DNA of 64,000 nt from Elephas maximus indicus (taxonomy: Eukaryota > Chordata > Mammalia > Proboscidea > Elephantidae). Both the position numbers and the translations under genes were made by a program. The notes under the pieces were generated by a model that was not told the origin of the DNA, searched no databases, and worked only from the letters and a program-made list of their open reading frames with translations. Below are positions 31,201 to 41,929 of the stretch, piece by piece (positions within the stretch are counted from its first letter, which is position 1; each line of letters begins with the position of its first letter). The DNA lies in the NCBI RefSeq assembly GCF_024166365.1, contig NC_064834.1, forward strand, positions 61,298,001-61,362,000, in the 5' to 3' direction.

Positions 31201-34200
31201 TCCAGGAAAGCATAGTGGGTGACTTGCTGAAGTCACCACGGGAGATTTGGGTGTACTAAACGGGGGCGGGGACAGTTCAGAGAGCTGAGAGGGAGCAGTG
31301 ATGGCGATATGACTCATTCTAGGAATTGGCTGCAGCTTCTGGGAGGAAGCTGGTGACTGCCCTGTAATTCATTAACCATTTGTCCACTGCAGTGGTTTAA
31401 AAAAGCCAAAGTGTTCTATTGAGGGGTTGTCACAACACCAGAAAGCAGAAGAAAACAGGAGGGCTTTGGGAAAAATGCATGGTCTCAGAAAGCATATTTA
31501 ATTGATGGTTTGAGAGAAGTGAATTCTCTGGACCAGAAAAAGACAGGTGCCCCAGGAAGTGCATTACATTGCTTTGGGTTGGAAGCAAAGGGATTCCCAA
31601 GCCAGGCTGGCCTGTTTACCCAGCAACCCTTGGCATTCCGAGGGTTCTGATGGTCTTTAAATTTGGTAGTTTTTTTTTTCCCACTGAGCGGAATGGGCCT
31701 GAGAGGGCTTATTTATATACGCAAGTCTCTGTGACTTGGGCAGAAAGTAGTTTTTACCTTGACAACGTTTGAAGAAGCTTAAAATAATATTACGGATTTT
31801 TAGTAGTTGGCTTATTGATTTATGATGGTCAGAAGGGGAGAATAAGAAAGAAATGGTCATTAAGGGGCAAGAGACAGATTTTGCTTATGGGGGCTGAGAA
31901 TTAAGTTCAGAAGTCCTTCCTCCAGTTTGCTTTGAAGGTAATTAGCTAGATTGATTACCCTGAATTGGACCTATTGAAAGGATGGTCAGCAATATTCTTA
32001 GCACCTTGGGCTAAGAAGAGGCAAGGCTGTTTTATCGCCCTGAGTTTAAACCTCATATTAGCCCTTTGGGAATGGAGGCATTCTACCTATGGTCCTGCTT
32101 AGACCTGAGAGGCTGGATGAAGAAACCAACTAGTTTAGTAATCTCTTTCATCTCGCAAATTAGTGAAATTCTGCATAATCACACCTTCATTTTAGGTAAA
32201 CGAGAGAAAATAGCTCTTGTCTTCTGGAGGGATTTGGTTATTATTTGCTAGATGTCACATATTTCATTTCACAGTTTAAGCTGCTTCTGGTAGACACAAA
32301 AAGTTAATTATTGCCTCTCTGAACTATAGGTTTTTAGATGTGTGTGTCTGGAGAGCCATTTCTACTCAAACTGTTGCTGGTTTTACTGAATTTTTTACAT
32401 CACCAGAATCTATATTAGCTTCATATTTTTAACTATTCCACACTCAGGGTATAGATTAATTTTGAGTAGTTCCTGGCAGCTTGAGAAAACAATGCTTACA
32501 TCTGTCTTACCTTTTTTTGTGTGTGTGTAGGGGGTTATGAGACCTTCTATTCGGAATATCCGGAGTGTTGCGTGGACGTAAAACCCATTTCACAAGAGAA
32601 GATCGAAACAGAGAGAGCCCTCCTCAGCCAGTGTGGGAAAACAGTCCTCAGCCTCAACTACAGGCCTGCTTATGACCAGGTACATCTCCATTCCTCCTTG
32701 GCTCTTCCTCTCTCCACTCAGCAATTGTGGTTAGTTCTTGGTGGCCCAGAGTGTTGGCAGAATCCTCTAGTTTTAGAGAGCCTCTCTTGCTTGCCAACTT
32801 GAGTTTCCATCCAAGAGTAAATGGGCTTCCTTCCAGCAAACAACCTGACAAGTGCAAACGAACCACAGGATGCTTGACAGCTTCTGGAGAAAAGGGGAAG
32901 CGAAAGATACATTAGTATTAGCTGGAATGGAAGGTTCAGAGAAGCTTCAGAGTATTGGTTTAGGTTTCCCTGAAGACATTTCAAGGCTGACTTTCATGTT
33001 TCCTGTGTTGATCTCTTTTGTAATTGTTCATAGTCTATAGTTTCTGTAAACCAGCCCAGTACCTGTCAAGGCGTGTCTCATTAGTATTTTTAAGTGCAAC
33101 AGAGGGGGTGGGGAAAGAGGACAACCTACTGTTTGGATGGCTAACTTCCTAAGGGTTTCTGATGCTTATAATTCCATAAATTCTAGAATGAGAGGAGATT
33201 AAGAAACACTATGTTTGCATGTCTCTCTAAACATGTGTGTGTGTGTTTTCCCCCCTTCAAAAAACTGTACTTTGTGACAACTCATTAAAGAAAGAGTAAA
33301 GTAGAAAGCTCAGTGGTAAGGCATTACTTAGCATGGTACAGGAAGATGAAGAAAAGGCGGGTGAGAACTCAGTGTGACAGAAACCAGAAATCAAAACCAA
33401 TCTTCCCCTTTTGTAGGGCAAAAAACTGTTGGTGATTGATTTGCAAAGAGCCTCCCCCGCCCCGCCCAGCTGGTTTATGGCAGCCCCAGGCCCAGAACGC
33501 CTTCTCTTAACTCCTGGTGTGGTTCTTTTCAGAACTTTGTTTTCTTTTCCACATGGCTGTCTTTCTAAAGAGGCACCTGACTTGGTGGAAGGAGCTTTTC
33601 GAACTTTTCCCACAAGACAAGAAAATATCCAAATCATAAGAAGACTTCTAGATGGTGCCTGAAAAAAAAAAAATTGCTGTTGAGTTGATTCCGACTCATA
33701 GTGGGACCCTAGGGGACAGAGTAGAGCTGCCCCATCGAGTTGCCGAGGAACGCCTGGTGGATCTGAACTGCCGACTGTTTGGTTAGGAGCCCTAGCACTT
33801 AACCCCAGTACAGCACCAGAGTTTGCAGATGCTGCCTAAAATACTAGCTATCTCCCATGAGCAGAACTCTGCCCCTAGGGATGGAATTCCAAATAAAGCC
33901 CTGTGACCTTTTCTTAAATGGAATCCTTGGTCAGGAAGCCAGTTAGCTTGGCAAAGTGCCAGAGTTATTGTTTTGTATGTTTTTCTTTATTAAATATACA
34001 CACAGTCTATGATGAACCCTGGGCTTTCAAGCCATGAGCATCTGGCCTAGTTAGATTTCTATTTTTGTTTGTTTGTTTCAGTTGTGTTTTTCCCGTTTCT
34101 CTGAAAGTGAAAGAGAAACAGGAATTGGCAGGGTGTCGTGAAAGCGTGATAGACCTTTGGCCAAGTGAGTGTTGGGGACGCCCTGATGTGTCTTGAAGAT

Positions 34201-37200
34201 TCATCTGGGGAAATCCCTGGTGCTATTTCTTAGAAGTGCTTCTGCACCAAGAGAAGCTAGGCAAGGTTTCACTAACCTTTGGGGTTTCTAAGGGCCTTCG
34301 GCTTGTTCCTCTTGACTCTAAACAGGAGATTAAGAAAAGGAAAGAAACTTGGTTTCAGGGGTGTGTTGGGCTAAACACCAGAAGAAGCTGAATAGTATGC
34401 CAGGCCTGATGTGTCAGCATTTTCCAGCCACTCAAGAGAGGGAGAGTCAACTGCCTGCTTTATTCCATTGAGGTTGAGGCTGTTGGTGCCCATTGGTGGG
34501 GACCCACAGCTGGCCAGTGACTGAGTAAGCCTGGACTTGGGTCTCCTGACGCCTTTCCAAAGAACTTTCCACTAACTCTGCTAGAAACTAACTAGTGGTT
34601 CCCAGTTACTAACTAGTGGGGAGCTGTGCCCCAGGGAAGGGGTCTAGCTCAGACCAGGCTCAGACCTGCTAGGATTGACTAGCTCAGTGTCTTCCCTGTG
34701 TCCTCCACAGGGAGAGAAGCTATATCTGTGGTATCTGTCCTTCAGCCTTTGCATGATAATGGCAACTGTGTAATGTACGAGGCTTTAATGCATCCATTAA
34801 CCCATTTGCTCCTTGCAATTATCCCGAGAGGGTAGATATTATTATCCACATTTTACAGATAAAGGTTCAGAGGTTAAAGAAGCTGCCTCCAAGGATATAA
34901 CAGCTAGTAAGTCTGGAGCTGGGACTTTACCTAGAGCTGCTCTGTCTGAGCTCAAGCCCAGGTTCTTAACCACTAGACCACATAGCCACCCAGGAAGGCT
35001 GCTTTCTATAGGTGAAGGTTTGGGGAGTTGTAAGGGCGGGAATGCAAATGGAAATTTTGTCTCTAGAAGAGAGGAAGGGAGGGAATTCTTTCCTTCCTGT
35101 TTTTACTTAAAACACTTGCTTTCTCATAATGTCTCACCATTTTGAAATGACACGCTAAGCAGTCAGAGTTGGGTTTGAATCTCAGCTCTACCAGTGACTA
35201 ACTCTGACTCGCGCAAGTTATTTAATCTCTCTGAGCCTCAAGTTACTTATTTGTAAAATAAGGATAACATTACCTGCCTCATAGATTTGTTGTAAAATTG
35301 GTACTGTATAGGTACATCTTAAGTGTTAAGCCCGGCCATAACCCGTTGCCACTGAGTTGATTGCAAGTCATAGCGACCCTACAGGACAGAGCAGAACTGC
35401 CCCGTAGGGTTTCCAAGGAGCAGCTGGTAGATTCGAACTGCCGACCTTTGGGTTAACAACCGAGTTCTTAAGCACTTTGTCACCAGGGCTCCAAGCCCAG
35501 CCATAGTGGGTATTAATAAAAATACCAGTTGTTATTATTACCCTATTTAAAACCTTCTAGAACTTTCTTCCAAGTGGCTAAACTGGCCATTGCTTAAATA
35601 CTTGTTCTTAAGGAAGAGAAAGTAAGCAAAATATGTGAGGTAAAGTGAAAATTGCCTGCTGTTGCCCCTCATCACGCCCCATTCTTATTATGGGTCTGGC
35701 AGAGGCCTCTTGAGTTGCCACTCCACTCTTATTCCAGGAGAGGAAATGGAAACTCAGGAAGTGGATGGATGGAACAGGAAAGGCTCCCAAAGAGACAGCA
35801 ACTGTCCCCAGCCCAGTGCTTTCGTCCACATCTCCAGGGACTTCCATTGTCCAGCTATCACTGTCTTCTCTTACAACCTGAGATAACTCTGTAAATACTG
35901 AGACTACAAAGTCCAACCAGCAAGCAGTACTTTTCATCTTTGCCTCAGGGTACATGGTCTCCGGTTCTCCCTTAATCTGTATCTTGTTAACTAGAAACCT
36001 GGTGTGTGGGTGGAGAAGTCTGGCGTGTGGGTGGCCTCCCAAAAGCATCTCTCTCCAATCCCCTAAGCCCCATATGAGGCAGTCGAGGGTGGGGGAAGCC
36101 CCTCTGTCTAAAAACTTAACTTCCTCTGATTCTGGATAAACAGTGGTTATTTTCAGTTCTAAGAAATACACTTTTGTGGGGAGAGGGAGGTATATTTTAA
36201 CATCTCTGATCTCTGAAGGCATCTTAGGATCAACAGTGTCTTAGGATTGATGAAGTTGTTGTTTTATGCCATTGAGTTAATTCCTGTAGGACAGAGTAGA
36301 ACTGTCTCCATAGGGTTTCCTAGGCTGTAATTTTTATAGGAGCAGATCACCAGGTCTTTTCTCCTGCAGAGATGCTGGTGGGTTCAAACTGCCAACCTTT
36401 TGGTTAGCAGCTGAGCACTTAACCATTGACCATCAGGGCTCCTTAATTGATGATATACCATATACAAAATGTCAGAGCTGGAAGATGTCATTTTGCAGAT
36501 AAAGAAACTGAGGCTGCCCGAGGTTAAAGGACTCGGCCTGTTCTCTCGAGGCAGCTAGAAGTTCAACACGATCTTTCAGTTCCTCCCATCACACCACGCT
36601 GCCTCTCCTCCTTGTGAGCCCAGGGAGGCTGCTGGCATTTCCTGCCTCCATGATATGTGTAAGAAAATGAAAAGCTCTGCTGTGTGTGGCTTTTGCTGTC
36701 ACTGAGGAATAGCAGGGAACCTGGGAAGACAGCAGTAATGTAGAGAGGAGAGTTCGCCAGGATAGAGGCTCCATCCACACTCTTGGTTGAATTGCCCTGA
36801 CTCTGAAATCTCTCTACCTGAAAACCAGAAAGGGAACCTCCCACATTAAAAAACAAATAGGTCACGGTTGTTTTTTTTCGTCTCCCAAATGAGCAAGCTA
36901 ATCCAATATTTCCTGGTGTCATTTGCCCTTGCTTACAGGGTAGCCCAGTTGAAATCCTCCCCTTTCTCTACCTTGGAAGTGCCTACCATGCATCCAAGTG
37001 CGAGTTCCTTGCCAACCTGCACATCACGGCTTTGCTGAATGTCTCACGGCGGACCTCTGACATCTGCACGACCCACCTACACTACAAATGGATCCCCGTG
37101 GAAGACAGCCACACAGCTGACATTAGCTCCCACTTCCAAGAAGCGATAGACTTCATTGGTAGGTCCAGCTAGTCCCTCTCCCTTATTTTCGGAACCCCCT

Positions 37201-40200
37201 AAAGGCATATGTTCTTGTATTTTGATGTATTAATGGGGGCTACCTTCACCAAAAATAAAGTGTCTTGTCTACCCAGCCACCAAGAGTTGGAGCCAAGATG
37301 GGCCACAGCCACCGAAAAGGCAGAAGAGAGGATTTAAGTTGCTATCAATAGAAGTTTTAATTTGCAAGATAAATGAATTAATATACTTTTATGACAATAG
37401 TCACTGCCACTTTTTTTTTTCACTGTTTCTAGCTGGGTGGGGAGCAGAGAATGCATCCACACATAAGGCTCCACGTGAGAGAAGCAGGGGGAAAAGAACC
37501 TCCCTAGCTGTGTCTACGTAGGTTGGGATATTTTTAAAAGCAAACAGAAGGATTGAGAGAGCACTACTTACGCACTGAGCCCCAAGAGCCCGGCAGCTTT
37601 CCATGGTTTTTGGCAAACAGCTTGGGGGCAATTTGTTTTGCGATTTCAGCTAATTTGGGACTAAAGACAGCACTTGACTCAAGCTCCATGCTTTACGCAC
37701 AGGAAAGTTGGCATGTTTTGTATCCTCTCTGCATTCCTGTGAGGCAGTTATCATTTAGTCCCTTGGACAGGCCTGAAAACCAAGGTCTTGACCTCTGGCC
37801 CCTTGGCCTGGGAAGGGCTTTGGGCCTTAGGGTTCCTGTGCTGTTGCCCTTTCCCCCATCTCTCTCCCTTGGGGCCTGGGCTGACATTTTTCTACCTCAA
37901 ATTTGCAAGCACCACTCCCCAACCTTGTGAGCATGCCTCCCTTTCCAGAGTCGTCTTTCTGTTTGTCTTCAACACGTCTGGTTGTTGAAATGAGACATGA
38001 TTTTCCTATGTCTTGTTCTGAGGGATGTTGGAGGGGAAAAGGCAGGTGCTAGGCACAGCTGTAATTACTGAGTACAGGTAGCAATTAAAGGGCCCCCCAT
38101 TTCAGCTACATGGTGGGCGCTCTCTGCTTATCACACACAATTTCCGCTCTGCAGGAAACCCTGAGGAGAAACTCACCAGAGGCCAAAGGCAGAGCCTCTC
38201 GTCCTGTCCCCTGAGCCTCTGGGCTGAGATGATTCCTTTGGAGTCTCTTAGAGGCCGCCAAAATAATGGGTTCAGGATGGGAAACTTTGACTTGTCTCCT
38301 TCCTTGTCCCTGGGAAGGCCTTGCCCTTCTCAGCCTGTTATTTAATTACCTAGATAGCTACTTAATGAGGTCATTAAACCCGCCTCCATCCATTTCTCAG
38401 AACCCTTCCTACCCATCTTTTGTGTCTATGTGTCTGTGTTTTTGTACACAACCACCGAAACCCACAGAGGAAACCCTGGTGGCGTAGTGGTTAAGCGCTA
38501 CAGCTGCTAACCAAAGGGTCGGCAGTTCAAATCCGCCAGGTGCTCCTTGGAAACACTAATGGGCAGTCCTACTCTGTCCTATAGGGTTGCTATGAGTTGG
38601 AATCAACTCAACGGCACTGGGTTTTTTGGGTACCGAAACCCACATTGTTTCAAAAGCACAGCATACATTGTCCAAGACTCTGCCCAGCTGATGGGGGCAG
38701 GGATGAGCATCTCGGTGGGCAGCGTGCTGAACCATGCCTGGACCTCTTCCGAGGACATGGCCATGGGGAAGGCAAGTCCTTGAGGTTTAGAGGAGGTTCC
38801 AGAAGCAGTGCAGCCTAGGCCCTTTGCTTTCTTGGATGTGACACGAGGGCAATTAGAAGTTAGACTATAAAGGAGGTCAACAGAGGGGCAGAGAAGAATA
38901 GTAGCCACAGCCCTGTAGTCCTAGGGACTTGAGGTCCCCCCTCTGAACTACTTAGAAGGCCTTTTTTTCTTCAGCCAGAGACTCAGTTGAGGGCAGCTCT
39001 AATGAGCTACCCTGAGATATTCTTTGGAGTCTTGGCTCAGAAGGGGCAACTCCAGGGTTCCTCTCTGATCCCTCAGAAATTTTACCTTTTAGATCTCACA
39101 GATGCATTTGCAAACTAATTGAACTTGAGGGGAGAGGAGGGGCTGACTTTTTTCCCTCTTGGAAATCTTACATATTTTTGCATACTGTGGCCTCATCTAG
39201 CTTCCTGTGATGTAATTGTTTCTTATCAGGAAGAGAGGGAATTGGAAAGACTATATTTTTTGTGGTTTTGATTTGATAGGTATATGCTTAACCTTTTATC
39301 TTTTCGCATTTTTTAAATAACAGCTTGTCCTCAGAAGTTGTAGCTTTTTGGGGTGGGGGGGTAGGAAAGGAGAGCATCCTCCCCCTTTTTTTGTCATAGT
39401 GAACATAAAGAATGCTAACTGATGGTGGTAGCTTTATAGCAATGACTCCCATTGTTGTGCAAGATGTAGTTTGCAAAAGCCATTTATATCCTCCATCTAG
39501 TAAGCGTCACTTAGCCAGGGCTATAATTAGAGGCTGTGCACTATTTACTTTAAGTTTGGTGGTGGGAACCCTGGGAGCTGCCCTGGTACAGCCAGACTGG
39601 GTGTCCAGAGAGGCCAGAAGGCCTCAACCAGCACAGGGGCCAGGTCATCACCATTAGAACCAGACCTCGAGAGGAGGAATGGCTGCTCCAGCCATTCTTT
39701 GAGTCTGGGATCCTCTCCTCAGAAAAATGCATACCCTTTTCACAGATTTCTCAACACCCTCTGAAAATCTGCTTCTGGAACCCAAGTTAAGATGCTATCC
39801 CCAGAAGGTAATTACTCCGCATGTAGCACCTCCAGTGGCAGAAGCAGCAACTGCAAGCATCCTGGAGAAGTGGGAAGCACCTCTAAGGGTTATAAAAAAA
39901 AAAAGCCAAACCAGTCTGTTGCCCTCGAGTCGATTCCGATTCATAGTTACCCTGTAGGACAGAGTAGAACTGTCCCATAGGGTTTCCAAGGAGCAGCTGG
40001 TGAATTCGAACTGTCGACCTTTTGGTTAGCAGTTGACCTCTTAACCACTGGACCACCAAGGCTCCCTGAAGATTATAAAGGTTCTCAATAAGAATAGACT
40101 TAAGTAGAACTTCACAATCTCTGTCCTTACCACTGGTGGTTGAAGACTGGCAGAAGACTAGTAATAAGACCATAGCTCTTAAGCAGGCAAAATGGTTCGA

Positions 40201-40699
40201 TACCTAGTTTCTATAATGCATAATTCTTGTGTCTTGGCATTGCCTTTGGATTCTAAGCCTAGCTCATTCCTACCTTCTTTTCTTCCTTCCAGACTGTGTC
40301 AGGGAAAAGGGAGGCAAGGTCCTGGTCCACTGTGAGGCTGGGATCTCCCGCTCACCCACCATCTGCATGGCTTACCTTATGAAGACCAAGCAGTTCCGCC
40401 TGAAGGAGGCCTTCGATTACATCAAGCAGAGGAGGAGTCTGATCTCACCCAACTTTGGCTTCATGGGTCAACTCCTGCAGTATGAATCTGAGATCCTGCC
40501 TTCCATGCCCACCCCGCAGGCTCCCTCCTGCCAAGGGGAAGCAGCAGGCTCTTCATTTCTAGACCATTTGCAGACACTGAGCTCTGACATGCAGGGCTCC
40601 TACTATACATTTCCTACCTCGGTGCTGGCGCAAGTGCCCACCCACTCAACGGTCACAGAGCTCAGCAGGAGCCCAGTGGCCACAGCCACATCCTGCTAA
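27824..40699 (+). CDS. DUSP5: dual-specificity phosphatase 5, nuclear ERK1/2 phosphatase
   Basis: The CDS joins 27824-28202, 32531-32679, 36939-37158 and 40293-40699: 1155 bases, 384 residues, the same length as human DUSP5. The enzyme removes phosphate from both the threonine and tyrosine of the ERK1/2 activation loop and holds ERK in the nucleus. The N-terminal rhodanese/CH2-like domain (about residues 5-140) carries the kinase-interaction arginines R53-R54 in VVLRRARGG. The phosphatase domain (about 178-315) has general acid D232 (VEDSH) and the P-loop HCEAGISRS with C263 and R269. The tail ends SRSPVATATSC. Intron phases are 1, 0 and 1. No frameshift or stop interrupts it. The start is the first ATG of the GC-rich leader, with G at -3. 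Tandem CArG boxes at 27561 suggest SRF control and negative feedback on ERK. Confidence 0.98.
28985..29160 (+). promoter_or_regulatory. candidate intron-1 regulatory cluster
   Basis: TGAGTCA (28988-28994) is a consensus AP-1 site and TGACGTGA (29084-29091) a CRE-like site, 90 bases apart and just outside the CpG island. Both factor families act downstream of MAP kinases, so an inducible element of DUSP5 is plausible. The evidence is motif matches only. Confidence 0.35.
29990..30300 (-). mobile_element. old L1 (L1M-like) fragment, antisense
   Basis: 'ttgcctgttcctgcctctttcaccc', 'gatggccatcaggttgcttcaag' and 'gtcatgagaattacagggtcagagg' follow the order of antisense L1M 3' regions. It is diverged and lies within DUSP5 intron 1. 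Confidence 0.5.
32531..32679 (+). CDS. DUSP5: DUSP5 coding exon 2
   Basis: 149 bases completing codon 127 and encoding residues 128-176 (GYETFYSEYP to NYRPAYDQ), the end of the ERK-binding domain and the linker to the catalytic domain. The acceptor is GTGTGTGTAG|GG and the donor CCAG|GTACAT, phase 0. Confidence 0.96.
33664..33830 (-). mobile_element. AfroSINE, short subtype
   Basis: It begins with A(11) at 33662-33672, then 'gctgttgagttgattccgactc', and ends at 'cttaaccccagtacagcacc'. The long A-run fits recent integration. Confidence 0.88.
34780..34985 (-). repeat. MIR SINE
   Basis: 'gtagatattattatccacattttacagataaagg', 'aacagctagtaagtctggagctgggac' and 'gttcttaaccactagaccac' give a nearly complete antisense MIR within intron 2. 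Confidence 0.82.
35158..35492 (-). repeat. MIR (+) followed by a short AfroSINE (-)
   Basis: 35158-35330 is sense MIR ('gggtttgaatctcagctctaccagtgac', 'tttgtaaaataaggataac'). 35335-35492 is an antisense short-subtype AfroSINE inserted at its 3' part. The MIR end seems to resume at 35500 ('catagtgggtattaataaaaatacc'). Confidence 0.8.
36252..36443 (-). mobile_element. AfroSINE, long subtype
   Basis: 'ttgttgttttatgccattgagttaattcc' at the 3' end, 'gagcagatcaccaggtc' in the middle and 'agctgagcacttaaccattgaccatcagggctcc' at the head. It lies about 0.5 kb before exon 3. A MIR-like scrap follows at 36480-36540. Confidence 0.85.
36939..37158 (+). CDS. DUSP5: DUSP5 coding exon 3
   Basis: 220 bases encoding residues 177-249 plus the first base of codon 250 (GSPVEILPFLYLG to EAIDFI). 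It holds the start of the phosphatase domain and the general-acid loop with D232 (37104-37106). The donor is ATTG|GTAGGT, phase 1. Confidence 0.97.
38463..38628 (+). mobile_element. AfroSINE, short subtype
   Basis: 'gaaaccctggtggcgtagtggttaagcgctac' is a well-kept head. It ends 'ggaatcaactcaacggcactgggttt'. It is in sense to DUSP5. Confidence 0.9.
39896..40066 (-). mobile_element. AfroSINE, short subtype
   Basis: An A-run precedes 'gccctcgagtcgattccgattc', and the copy closes with 'aaccactggaccaccaaggctcc'. It is antisense to DUSP5 and about 225 bases before exon 4, so it could pair with the sense copy at 38463 in the pre-mRNA. Confidence 0.9.
40293..40699 (+). CDS. DUSP5: DUSP5 coding exon 4 (catalytic P-loop and C-terminus)
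   Basis: 407 bases: the rest of codon 250, residues 251-384 and TAA at 40697-40699. It carries HCEAGISRS with the catalytic C263 (TGT, 40331-40333) and R269, then the AYLMKTKQF and PNFGFMGQLLQYE helices of the MKP fold. The tail after about residue 320 is proline/serine-rich and less conserved. Confidence 0.98.
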
Positions 40700-41008
40700 A
40701 TCCAGAATGGGGAGCCAGCGCAGCCCCAAGAGCAACTGTGATTCTGATTTTTAAACTCATGGACATTTCATACCTGTGCAATACTGAAGACCTCACTCTG
40801 TCACACTGAGCCAGTGGGATAGTGAGGGGTCACCAGTTGCAAATGAACTTCAGACTGACCTTGGGGATACATTCTTGGGACTGAAGGAAGGCCAAGCCAT
40901 TATGTGAGCACAGCGTGTGCTGACTACTGTACTTCCAGACCCCCTGCCCTCTCAGGACTGCTCAGTCCTCGCACCTCAACGTTCGCCTTTTCATTTCAAG
41001 CATAAGGC

Positions 41009-41014
41009 AATAAA
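41009..41014 (+). terminator. DUSP5: possible proximal poly(A) signal
   Basis: AATAAA occurs about 310 bases after the stop codon. The downstream sequence is not markedly GU-rich, so its use is uncertain. Confidence 0.3.
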
Positions 41015-41903
41015 TACCTGCAGCAACGTCAGAGAACGCAGTTGCTGGACCAGGAGAAAAGGCAGTTACAAGCCAATTCATTTTGAAGGAAGCACAATTT
41101 CCACCTTATTTTTTGAACTTTGGCAGTCTCAATGTCTGTCTCTATTGCTTCAGGGCATAAGCTGATCACCATCTAGTCACGAAAGTAACCCCACTGGGTT
41201 TGTAGGTCCATGGGTGTGAACCATCCCAATAGGAATGTTGCTTTCCTGTTGAGGTGCGTCCCTAAGCTGACATAAAATAGAAGCCCTTGGGCACAGACCA
41301 CCTGCCAGCCCACACGGGGAGGTAGAGCAACCTCATTGGGTTGTGCATCTGGTAGTTTGAACCTACAGATGTTTTTGAGATTCCCTTTTGGGTCCACTGG
41401 AGGCAGTTGGTTGAAGTAGCAAGACGTTGACTCTTTGGGGTTTCTTTTTCACTGTGGGTTCTTCCCTGACCTTGGACTTTGGTATGATTCTTATTCATAC
41501 TTGAACCTTTCTTGTTGCATCTCTTCTCAAAGCCCCTGTTGTGTCATTTTAAAACTACTCTAGACTATAGACCAAAAATCATCTCTTTGTGGTGGTAGCA
41601 GTGGGCACCAGGAGGACAAGTAAGCCCACTCTATATTATGGTCAGTGGCATTGAAAATCGTCATTTCGCCTGCTTGCTGTCCTTATATGTGCGCGTGTCT
41701 GTCTCTTGTGATACTTATTTTCATCCCTGCCCCTAGGGGTTGTCTTCAAGCTGTTGACTTCTGGGGTTTGCAGATTTTGCAATGTGGTACTACTACTTTT
41801 TTGTCTATAGGTTATTTCTGTAGGGGAAAAGGCAATAATTTCCTAAAACCCTTGTGAATGTGAAGAAAAGCAGTATGTTACTGGTTGTTTTTTTATAGTA
41901 CAA

Positions 41904-41909
41904 AATAAA
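41904..41909 (+). terminator. DUSP5: main poly(A) signal
   Basis: AATAAA is followed 25-40 bases later by 'cttctcctttgtcctgagtg', a U/GU-rich region suitable for CstF. The resulting mRNA of about 2.5 kb matches the size known for DUSP5. Confidence 0.7.
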
Positions 41910-41929
41910 AATCATAAAAGGAAAAAAGC

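Larger units (their letters stand above)
28203..32530 (+). other. DUSP5: DUSP5 intron 1
   Basis: A phase-1 intron of 4328 bases. The first 500 bases belong to the CpG island. An antisense L1M-like fragment lies at about 29990-30300. The rest is unique-looking and has no AfroSINE, unlike introns 2 and 3. It ends in T7 followed by a GT repeat and TAG, an odd acceptor described under findings. Confidence 0.9.
32680..36938 (+). other. DUSP5: DUSP5 intron 2
   Basis: A phase-0 intron of 4259 bases. It contains antisense AfroSINEs at 33664, 35335 and 36252 and MIRs at 34780 and 35158. A 204-codon antisense frame (35608-36222) in it has no recognisable family and is not called. The acceptor is CTTACAG|GG. 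Confidence 0.9.
37159..40292 (+). other. DUSP5: DUSP5 intron 3
   Basis: A phase-1 intron of 3134 bases with AfroSINEs at 38463 (+) and 39896 (-). A clean polypyrimidine tract (about 40268-40290) leads to CAG|AC. The other sequence is unique-looking, including 38040-38460 and 38640-39890. Confidence 0.9.
40700..41925 (+). other. DUSP5: DUSP5 3' UTR
   Basis: About 1.2 kb from the stop to just past the AATAAA at 41904. It contains no SINE or LINE and no obvious ATTTA cluster. A proximal AATAAA at 41009 could give a much shorter form. Confidence 0.75.

Noticed and set aside
35608-36222. 204-codon antisense open frame in DUSP5 intron 2
   Set aside because: No recognisable domain, overlapping frames on the opposite strand, and no promoter or poly(A) context. 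I could not exclude a processed pseudogene, but no known protein is evident.
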